A stretch of DNA of 64,000 bases from Liolophura sinensis (taxonomy: Eukaryota > Mollusca > Polyplacophora > Chitonida > Chitonidae): assembly GCF_032854445.1 (NCBI RefSeq), contig NC_088300.1:42401682-42465681 (forward strand), in the 5' to 3' direction. Each line of letters starts with the position of its first letter. Position 1 is the first letter of the stretch. The position numbers and the translations under genes are program-made. Positions 11,438 through 23,400 of the stretch are shown here, one piece after another. A model generated the notes under the pieces. The model was not told the origin of the DNA, searched no databases, and worked only from the letters and a program-made list of their open reading frames with translations.

Positions 11438-14400
11438 ATGTCCGTGAAAAGCTTACCAATATCAAGGCCTAAATCGGCCTTGGACGGACGGAGAGATTCG
11501 TGTCCAACTTGCCAGAATCTGCCCGCTACCCCCAAACTTGGAAAGAAAACTCCTTTGGACAATGACATACTGATTAACACCATCAACTACGCCCGAAGAC
11601 GTTCTGGAGCCGAGCAGTGGCTAAAGAGATCTGGTGTTCAGAGATCAAACTCTAGTATCAGCCATCGTTTCTGCTTCCCGTGTCTGGCCAAGTACCGCAA
11701 GCCCGTCACAGATGCTCCGATACAGCTTAAACTTCGTTACATGTTCTCCTGCCCTCCCCACGGGAAAGTGGCCTTCTGGATGACCCTGGGTCTGCAGGCT
11801 GTCCTGCTCTGGGGCACTCTGTGGGCTATCCTGGGCGGAGACCTGCTCCCCGGGGGTAACATCTTTAGCATTGTTGTCCTGGCCATCGTCTGTACGTTCC
11901 TCGGCCTCCTCCTTGAGTTCATACGGTTACCTCGTTTGTTAGGTGAGAAGCATTTGCAATATATACCTAAACACTCTAATAACCAACGGTGTACTTTCAC
12001 AGTAATACTTACTGCCAGTTTGGGTTGTACCGTAAATTTCCGTAGATGAGCAACTCTCTTCTGACTGTAAATTGACACCCTATTGCGAGGTTACATGAGT
12101 ATGGTTCTGCTCAGTACAGCATCGCCTTATGGTTTGTTTCCGTAGTCACCCTATTCCGAAATTACATGAGTATGGTTCTCCTCAGTACAGCATCGCCTTA
12201 TGGTTTGTTTTCATAGTCACCCTATTGAGAAATTACAGGAGTATGGTTCTGCTCAGTACAGCATCGCCTTATGGTTTGTTTTCATAGTCACCCTATTGCG
12301 AAATTACATGAGTATGGTTCTCCTCAGTACAGCATCGCCTTATGGTTTGTTTCCGTAGTCACCCTATTCCGAAATTACATGAGTATGGTTCTCCTCAGTA
12401 CAGCATCGCCTTATGGTTTGTTTTCATAGTCACCCTATTGAGAAATTACAGGAGTATGGTTCTGCTCAGTACAGCATCGCCTTATGGTTTGTTTTCATAG
12501 TCACCCTATTGCGAAATTACATGAGTATGGTTCTCCTCAGTACAGCATCGCCTTATGATTTGTTTCCGTAGTCACCCTATTGCGTAGTTACATGAGTATG
12601 GTTCTCCTCAGTACAGCATCGCCTTATGGTTTGTTTCCGTAGTCACCCTATTGCGTAGTTACATGAGTATGGTTCTCCTCAGTACTGCATCGCCTTATGG
12701 TTTGTTTCCGTAGTCACCCTATTCCGAAATTACATGAGTATGGTTCTCCTCAGTACAGCATCGCCTTATGGTTTGTTTCCGTAGTCACCCTATTCCGAAA
12801 TTACATGAGTATGGTTCTCCTCAGTACAGCATCGCCTTATGATTTGTTTCCGTAGTCACCCTATTGCGTAGTTACATGAGTATGGTTCTCCTCAGTACAG
12901 CATCGCCTTATGGTTTGTTTCCGTAGTCACCCTATTGCGATATTACATGAGTATGGTTCTGCTCAGTACAGCATCGCCTTATGGTTTGTTTTCATAGTCA
13001 CCCTATTGCGAAATTACATGAGTATGGTTCTGCTCAGTACAGCATCGCCTTATGGTTTGTTTTCATAGTCACCCTATTGCGAAATTACATGAGTATGGTT
13101 CTGCTCAGTACAGCATCGCCTTATGGTTTGTTTTCATAGTCACCCTATTGCGAAATTACATGAGTATGGTTCTGCTCAGTACAGCATCGCCTTATGGTTT
13201 ATTTTCATAGTCACCCTACTGCGAGGTTACATGAGCATGGTTTTGCTCAGCACGCATCACCTTATGGTTTGCTTTCGCAGCCAAGCTGTAAGTTGTGAAG
13301 CAACAAGCACGTCCCTATGGAATGACATTTGAGCGTATATGCAGTTCGATAAGTTCATAATAGCTGTAACTCAACATAGGTCCATGTATTAATACAGTCA
13401 TTTTCACAGCTCTATATGACTGTGTGAAGTGTTTACGGTACTTCTCACAATTCTAAAATATTGTAGCGAGATTTAATACAGTACGTATTGTGAAATTTGG
13501 AAGTGGAGAACAGACCACAAGTAGGAATATTCTGGAAGTAGAAATACATCTAACACAGTACACAAGTAGGAAATTCTGGAAGTAGAAATACATCTAACAC
13601 AGTACACAAGTAGGAAATTTCTGGAAGCAAAAATACACCTGACATAATACACAAGCAGGAAATTCTGGAAAGTAGAGATACACCTGACACAGTACACAAG
13701 TAGGAAATTCTGGAAGTAGAAATACACCTAACACAGTACACAAGCAGGAAATTCTGGAAGTAGAAATACACCTAACACAGTACACAAGTAGGAAATTCTG
13801 GAAGTAGAAATACACCTGACACAGTACACAAGTAGGAAATTCTGGAAGTAGAAATACACCTGACACAGTACACAAGTAGGAAATTCTGGAAGTAGAAATA
13901 CACCTAACACAGTACACAAGCAGGAAATTCTGGAAGTAGAAATACACCTGACACAGTACACAAGCAGGAAATTCTGGAAGTAGAAATACACCTGACACAG
14001 TACACAAGTAGGAAATTCTGGAAGTAGAAATACACCTGACACAGTACACAAGCAGGAAATTCTGGAAGTAGAAATACACCTAACACAGTACACAAGTAGG
14101 AAATTCTGTAAGTAGAAATACACCTGACACAGTACACAAGCAGGAAATTCTGGAAGTAGAAATACACCTGACACAGTACACAAGCAGGAAATTCTGGAAG
14201 TAGAAATACACCTGACACAGTACACAAGTAGGAAATTCTGGAAGTAGAAATACACCTGACACAGTACACAAGTAGGAAATTCTGGAAGTAGAAATACACC
14301 TAACATAATACACATGTACCACATTCTGGAAGTAGAAATACACCGAACACACTCCACAGTAAGAAATTCTGGTAGTAGAAATACGCCTAACACAAACTTA

Positions 14401-17400
14401 TAAAATTCTGGATGTATAGGGTAAGTGAGTGAGTGGTAGGGGTTTATCGTGGCACTTAACAATTTTTCAGTCATATGGGTGTATAGAGATATGCCTATCA
14501 CAGTATACAACATGAAATTTTGGAAGTACACATACACCAATAGCACAGCGCACAATTATTACATTTGAAAGTAGAGATACACCTGACACAGTACACACGT
14601 ATATGGAATTATATAAGCAGAACTACATGTACGCTTAACACCTTTCCCAATTATGAAATTCTTATAATTCTTGAAACAGAGATACACCCAACACAGTTCA
14701 CGAGCGTGATAAACTGGTGCACTCAACAGTGGAGTTAAAAATTATGGAAGTATAATAGAGGCACTTTACATATAACAAGTATGAAGTTATGGAAATACAT
14801 TTTTTTAAACGCAATAAAATTGTAAAACTGTACACTACACATCATTCAGAGTACAAGTAGGAAAATCAAGAAGGGATGGAAACGCATCACCGTTCAAATT
14901 TTAAATTGGGAAGATATAATACAAACATACACTTGCGATACAAAACAAGAGTGATCTTCTGTAACTTGAAAATAGATACTTGCAGCACATGTCAAGGCAA
15001 ATTTTAAAGACACGTAAACTTAATACAATACAAGAGGGAAATTCTGGAAGAAGAAATGATGAAGCTAACACAGTGTATGTGCTTGATGTTTTCATAATAG
15101 ATTGAGAATAAACTACGTAGAGGTAAAGTAGTGTAATTTTGAAAATAGAACATGTTACATTGCACAAACGCAAAATTCAGGAAGTAGAACAAAGAAAATG
15201 TCCGGGGGATTCATCCACATGTAAGCATCCTAACTGTCATGCTCACAACTTTTATTTCCGTACGGAATGACGAGTTGAAAGTACAGAAAGTTTATATATA
15301 TATATATATATATATGGGGACGGTAAACGCCATTACAGACCAATCCCTCACCCCTTCGTATCACCATAGTTCAACGGTATCGGTATAACATGATGTCGTC
15401 TTCACATTTTCAATTAAGTATATTTCAATCCACGCTGCTTTACATATATAATACATCGTATATTTGTGCATATATTTTGATTCTTGTAACGTATGGTCAC
15501 GATGACTGATTCTAAATCAATTAAATACTAAAAGACTTAGGAAAACTGACACGGTATATATTACATTGTACATTAACATGTATTGCTTACAGATCCTTGT
15601 GGACTTTATTACTGACTACTGTGTTGTTAGATATGAAATAATTTCACTGTCAGGGCGCATATGGGCATGAGATAAGGTAGACCGTTAAATAACATATTAA
15701 CTGGGTTGCTCAAATAGACGTGTAGTTTGGCTGTCAAGTGGGGTATACCAATCTCACATAACGAGGACACCTCTAATGCCTGGAGACAGAAAAACTCCAA
15801 CTGATCACAGCAGAGCCAGATCATTAGCGTTGCCCGCCCTGGCGATGTATGTCTCTCTTCTTTAGTATATTCTGCTGACAACCGTTTAGAAAAAGAAAGA
15901 ATAAGCAGGAACATTCATTGACACTTCAATAGAGAAAGTGGGGCCTCCGTGGCTCAGTCGGTTAGCGCGATAGCGCAGCGTAATGACCCAGAAGCCTCTC
16001 ACCAATGCGGTCGCTGTGAGTTCAAGTCCAGCTCATGCTGGCTTCCTCTCCGGCCGTGAGTGGGAAGGTCTGCCAGCAACCTGCGGATGGTCGTGGGTTT
16101 CCCCCGGGCTGTGCCCGGTTTCCTCCGACCATAATGCTGGCCGCCGTCGTATAAGTGAAATATTTTTGGGTACGGCGTAAAACTCCAATTAAATCAATCA
16201 AAAATCAATAGAGAAAGTGAGCGAACGATATGAGTCAACTGCAAACCGAAGTGCCTCAAACACTTCGAAAAATGCTATATTTATAGGTTTACAAATTCAG
16301 AATATTCCAAGCCCTGAATTCCTGTTGGAATTCACTTATGATGAAATCAGAATGTGGGTGTATGGGTCACATGTATGTATTTTGGATTATTTGGTAGGGT
16401 AACCATTGTAAAACATTTTTTTTGGTAAACCTTGTCTTATAGTTCTAATAGTTAATCCATTTCCTTTTACAAATCACATATTCCAAACCATTTTGTTTTT
16501 TAAATATAAATTGGCCCTCATATACATTGCATTTTGTTTATTCTTATTTTATTGGGCGCATGAAAAATATGAAAATATTTTTGCTGAAAATAATAATAAT
16601 CTAGCGTAAGATGAAACTGTTCACTCCAGCCAACTATTTTGAAACTTGGTGAATGTAAATCCTTTGTAAGCTATTTTATAAGTGCTCTTCTGCTACAGGC
16701 GTCTTACTGGGTGGGATCTTATTACGCAATATACCAGGAATTTACATCGTAGAAAACATTGACAGAGACTGGTCATTTGCCATCAGGTATGCTTAGCCAT
16801 GTTTTACCCAATTTCTTATTTTTCTTAATATATGAACAAGCAACACTTTCGTATGCTGGAATACTCTTGCCAGATGTTGAAAAAGACTTTTGTTAAACAG
16901 CTAGTTTTCAACATTGCCTTCAGTAATTATGCATGACTTTGAGACACAGTTATCGTCAGGTTGTATTTGGTATTCTCAATGTAGCAAATAAAAAGAGAAA
17001 TGTGCATACGTATGCCAATAATGCAAACATGTCTCTTCGCAAAATGTACATAACAAATAAAAAAACAGTTATCATTTGTGAAAATTATCGATGTTAGGTA
17101 TTAAGTATTACTGTCACCCCCTAAACGCATCCGAGTGAGTTGTTCAGCAATCTGCTCTGGCAATGCGCATTATAACTTCCTTGTACCTCTCTGTTCTGTT
17201 ACCAGGAAGATCGCAGTGGTGGTAGTCCTCATCCGTGCCGGAATCGGCTCCGATCCCCGTGCTCTCGTTCAGCGGAAGTGGATGATCCTGCGGCTTACCC
17301 TGTTCCCTGCGATCGTGGAGGCCGTCGCCGTGGCGCTGGCAACGCACTATCTGTTGGACTTCCCCTGGCTTTGGTCTTTCATACACGGGTAAGCACCTGC

Positions 17401-20400
17401 AACCCATCGGATGCATTCTGTCGGGTAAAAAAATCCTTAGGTAAGCATGCGTGTATTAAATTATACCATTAAATCCATTGTGATGTCAGCATCAGCGCAG
17501 CGTCCAATGTCTTCGAATAATAATACGTCTACGGTGTGTTCCCTTCGTCGGTATGATCGCAATTTGGCAGACGATCGAGTAACAATAGGACGACATGGTG
17601 TGACAACATTTTCAATATTCTGAAATAGGCGTCAAATCGCATGAGGAAACAAAAGCCTCTGAATCCAGTGATGGCAACGATGACCAATAGTGGACTATTG
17701 CCGCGAATTCCATTGGCCGCTGAGAAGTTGGACGCATCCGTAAATACGTGATTCATTATGACTGGTGTCGTTTAAAGATAGTGAAAACGAGTGGTCACTA
17801 CATCGGTAAAAAAGTTGCCTTTTACATTTATATGATAGCACTTACCTTTAAGGGTTGAGGAAACAGGAGTGTCAGGGTTAAATGACCCACTTTTGGCAAG
17901 CTAAAGTATCCCGTAACAAGAGTTCCATTTCTCTTTCACTGTTGCAATCTGGTTCGTGTTTTGCAGATTTGTCATCGCTCCCATGTCCGCGGCTGCTGCA
18001 ATTCCATTCATGCTGCAGTTCCAATCAGCGGGCTATGGCGTTACCAAGGGAATCCCCACAACTATCAAGTTTGGGGCCTGCTTCGACAATGTTCTGGGTA
18101 TCAGCATATTTAGCGTCTTGTTGGACATAGCATTTGACCACGATCAAGGTGAAGACATAAAAAGCATTTTATACTTTATTAAAATACAAAGTTATTAAAA
18201 CAGACCTGAGAGAGAATATATTTGATTTCTAACCCCGTCGCGAGGACTTCTCTTTGAGGAAAAATACCTTAATAATAACTGAAAATAACCTATTTTGACT
18301 CTGAAGCTAATTACTTTGTGTAGGCCTAGTGTACTTACCTTTGTTTCGCTTTAATGTATCCTTTCGCTTCTTTGTACCTTAAAGCAGAACTTGCAGGCCT
18401 GTCACAGACAGGTTTTGACCTCAGATTTTATCATTGGCACTATCGATATATGTCAGATGTTCCCTCGGAAGACGACTATACCTCTTGACCAATTGAATGA
18501 GATCCCTTGTCACATTCCAGCTTCCAGTCGTTTGCTTGCAATGTTTAGCCATAAAAATAGCCATTTAGCCATGAAATATTTATTACTAAATGAACGTAAA
18601 ACACCAATCTATAGAATCAGTTCTGTAAAGCATTACTTGAACTGCTATGCTGAAGGTCTGAAGATAACAGATAAAGCTGTGTTCTGTACTGGATGAAATG
18701 AAACAGTCATTTTGGACAAGACCACATAGTCTTAATGATCTTACTCTTCATGCATCACATCGTTCGATATTTAAAAAACTTTAACAGAGGCAACAAAAAT
18801 TCAACTGATGCTAATTGTTCAACTGGAGCATTTAATTCATATTTCTCTTCAGCAGCAGAGCGTCTTTGCTAAAAAGTCTGATCATATGGCCTATCTTTCT
18901 GATCCTAGTCGTGTGACATTTGAATTTTCCAGTAAAAGATAATGTAGTACTTAATACCATGTGTATTTTGAAGTCTTCCTCGCCCGGTGTCGATGGTATT
19001 ATAATGTCAGTCTTAAAACTTGTTGCCAGTTATATTCGTAAGCCTCTTGTCCATATTATAAATATATTCTTCGTGCCATTGTCATTAAAACAGCTTGAAG
19101 TACTCACATGTACAAATCTGGCGAAAGTAACAAAGTTGAAAACTACAGACTAATCTCTGCAAAACATTCGATAAGCAAAATAAATGGAAAGAATAGACAC
19201 GAATATGACAATCGAACATCTTAATGCTAATAACATAATTGCAGATAGTCAGTACGGATTTAGAAGCAATCATTCTACTTTTTTGGAGTAAGTGCTCTTT
19301 ATAACAAACGTTACATTCGTTGCATTTCTGGGCCTATCAAAAGCGTTTGACACAGTTGACACATCGAGATTGGAATAAATTGTCCTTGTGTCTGAAGTCT
19401 ATCAGTTCAACCTCACTTTCTAAATCTAAACTGACTGAACATTTATTTGTTCCCTAACCGTCTGATTCCTGTGTTTTACCCTACCTTATTGATGACATCA
19501 GAATTATTCACCGTGTATAATTGCATGTCACTATCAGTGTTTCCTGATTTTGGGATTGAACAAGTTCTTCGGAACTTTACTCCCGTCAAAAGGTAATATG
19601 TATGTGTCTGTATACTCCTGTTATATCTGTATGGTGAATGAAATGAAATGAAAGAATGAATGATATTTGGTTTGGACAGCCTTTATATTCTAATCCGTGT
19701 ATTTACAGCCAGCCTGCCGTACACGATCCTGATGAAGGGCCCGGTACAGATGATCGTGGGTCTGGCAGTGGGTGTCGTCTGTGGAATAATCCTCTGGTAT
19801 TTACCTCACAAGAACAGTGTAAGTGCATGGTAGCTGACTTTATGTGGAAACCATACAACTCTGGGGCATTGGTAGACCTATATGTCCACTACAACAGCCT
19901 GCTAAAACCAGTTAACATAGCTTTTAGGATGACATTAATACAGGGACATCCTGTTTGTTAGACTCATATACTAGTATAAAGGTTCAGAGAGGAAAATAAT
20001 ATGGCCTACAATAAAAAGTATGATTTTTGTTGAGGGTTTGTTTTTTGGATATCTGCAGTAGCGGATCGTTAATATTTCTTTCGTTATGAGAAGATAAACA
20101 GTGTCGGAGTAAGGATTAACGCCCCTTAAACATACACATAAAAATTTACACGAGAAACAAAAAGGTGGAATTATGCATGAGAACTGCGAGAAATACTAAG
20201 GTGAAATGCTTTTGATTTTCATCAACCATTCAATCAACTTAGCACTCAGTCAGATGTGACCATAATATCTTTCCTCACTGTACGCTCTGTTTGGTTGTGG
20301 GTGTTACAGAAGAGGAAAGTGTTATACCGGACCACGTTTCTGTTCGGACTTTGCCTTTTGGGTGCCTTCGCCACGGGCACGGCTAGTCTGTCATCCGCGG

Positions 20401-23400
20401 GTCCGCTCGGTGTCATCTGTACAGCGCTGGTAGCCAGGATCAAATGGAGACTTCAGGGATGGACAGGTGTTAACGTGAGCAACCTAAAGACTTCCTTGCA
20501 AATACTATGAACGTAATATTCCAAACAATAATATTTATTTATTTATTTGATGGGTGTTTCACGCCGTACTCAAGAATATTTCACTTATACGACGGCGGCC
20601 AGCATTATAGTGGGAGGAAACCGGGCAGAGCCCGGTGGAAACCCACGACCATCCGCAGGTCGCTGGTAGACCTTCCCACGTACGGCCGGAGAGGAACAAC
20701 CGATAATATCCCATGGGTTTATTCGTTCAGTTATAAATTGCTATGCGCTGAAGAAAAAAAAAATCCATCACAATCTCTTTGTCTTATAAGTATTAATTCT
20801 CGTTCTTCAACATTTGCTGACATGCACCTATCTATATACAAACACTATTTTTCCTCCTATCAGGATCCAATACCTCCAATATTTGCACACATCTGGAAGA
20901 TTTGCCAGATTCTGTTGGCTGGATTGGTCGGTTGTCTGCTGGATGTCAAGGATTTGGACTGGGAGGTTGTTGGTTAGTATAGCTGAGTTTACCTTACCAC
21001 GATATCGCAAGTCAAGGGTTTGGACTGGCAGGTTGTTGGTTAGTATAGCTGAGTTTACCTTACCACGATATGCATATGTCAAGGGTTTAGACTGGTTGGT
21101 TAATATAGCTGAGTTTACCTTACCACGATACGCACATGTTAAGGGTTTAGACTGGGAGGTTGGTGGTTAGTATAGCTGAGGTTACCTTACCACGATACGC
21201 ACATGTTAAGGGTTTAGACTGGGAGGTTGGTGGTTAGTATAGCTGAGTTTACCTTACCACGATACGCACATGTTAAGGGTTTGGAATGAATAGTTGTTGG
21301 TTAGTAGCTCAACTGATTATAACAGAGTACACTCATATCAACCTATCAACATAGATTTGACCTATGAGGTTGTTGGTTAGTGATTCCCATTACTATACAA
21401 CAATAGGGACTTCATCTCGGAGGATAACTATTGGTTACCATACCACAATGTGAGCACGTCACGGATTTGAACTGAGAGGCTCTCTCTGTTCTCTATCTGT
21501 TTACCATATCACGGTACGCACAGGTCAGTGATTTCAGTTTGTCATCCCACAACACAAACCTCAAGGACTTGAAGTGGGAGATTGTTGATTTCTAGCCCAG
21601 TTTACCATGATACAAAACGCACATGGGTATCGAGAAGAATCACCCCGTTCATACTGGCTTGCTTGATTCATTTGTTTAAATGGTTTACGTGTTCATGAAC
21701 GTTTTTTTTACAGGGTCGTGGCCCGTTAAATCCCAATCATACATACATACATGCATACATATATGGGCGTGGTCATTTGAGAAAAACATCCGCATTCGCA
21801 ACGCACTGACATTCGTTTGACATAAAGTGCCAGTCCAAGCATATGTGACCACATGTGTAGATCAAAATTATACGACTTGATAGCAGAGCGACACTTACGA
21901 ATATTGAACTAGCTTGGTTGCATCCCATTTATTGTACATACTTATGTGTATTTACCCCATACAGTTTATTTAATTTCTTACAAACGTTACCTCGTTGTAA
22001 ACCGGTGCAACAATGTAATATACAAGAGTATACCAACTGGACATACAACCCCAAGTGTCAACACTGATAACCCCAGCGTATCTGTTTTTGTACATTGTAT
22101 GTTTACAGGCATTGTCGTTGCCACCATCGCTATGGGAATGGCGTTTCGTCTTCTCACGGCATATGCAGTCGTACAGTTCACCGATCTGAACGTCCGTGAG
22201 AGGCTCTTCGTTATGATTTCCTGGATACCGAAAGCTACAGTTCAGGTATTTAATTTAACTCTGATGCATCCGTAGACCGTATGCTTGACCACACGAAAGA
22301 ACATAACTATTTCACTCAAATATACAACAACTCACAACCCGTACACAATACTGTTAAGCAAGAGGAAACAAATTCCGTCCAAAATAATTTGGGTCAAAGC
22401 TGTGCAGTCTCTTGAAAATTTCTGCGTTTGCTGCGACATTCTGTGGGCAAACTAGTAACGTATTACTCATTTATAAAAGAGAACATAGTCCAGACTTGAA
22501 TCGCCACTGCGCGGCAAAAGGTACCCCATTTCTTGACCTATATGTATAATGCCCAAATCGAGGGTGTTGATCACTTGTATCGGTATTATACAACAATTTA
22601 TGATTTACATTTTACATCATATTATAGTCGAAATATCAAAATCATAAACGAGTTTTCTCGAACGTTTGTGTAGACGGGAAGGATTGAGCTTTGTTAAGTT
22701 TATACGTTTCATTTTCAACCTTTTTGCATTACCATCGGATCTTACACATAATTTCTTTCTCTGCTCAAACCAAACTGCACAGGCAGCGATAGGCTCACTG
22801 GCATTGGACCGGGCCCAAAGCAGCAATGCATCACCAGAGGTGGAGCGACGTGGAGAAATTGTGAGTCTTGGGGAATACACATTCACTCATCACTGGAAAG
22901 CCCATATATCGTATTGTTTGGTTGATGTATATTGTTTGGTTGATGTATTGTTTGGTTGACGTATAGTGTTTGGTTGATGTATGGTTTGGGTGATGTACAA
23001 ATACAGACTAGAAGACATGAATGTGTACAATAGCAATGGCTTTAACTATTTCATACACAAAAGGTACATGTACATCTCCATTCGTTTATACGTATGTATA
23101 CTGGAGTTTTTGCTTTGACATATTATAAATAGCACTTTTGCTACTTCTTACCAACAGAAAGTAAATCACTTTTTTGAAGGGTTTATTTCTACCTAAGATT
23201 TATCAACCACATATGAAAAACTAGAGAAGTATACAAAACGTATTTTGGTTGAAGACGAACATTGGTTAACAAGTGAATTTAACCATTTTAGCCTAACATT
23301 AAGCTAAGGCACATACCTATATGTATGTATGTATCTACATGTTTCAGATTTTAATGTCGGCCGTGTTCGCCATTCTCCTAACAGCGCCACTGGGAGCCGT

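Noticed and set aside
12066-14400. CRISPR array
   Set aside because: Direct tandem units without unique spacers, in a eukaryotic intron.
13473-14555. Minus-strand cysteine-rich repeat frames
   Set aside because: By-product of the 44-bp minisatellite inside the antiporter intron.
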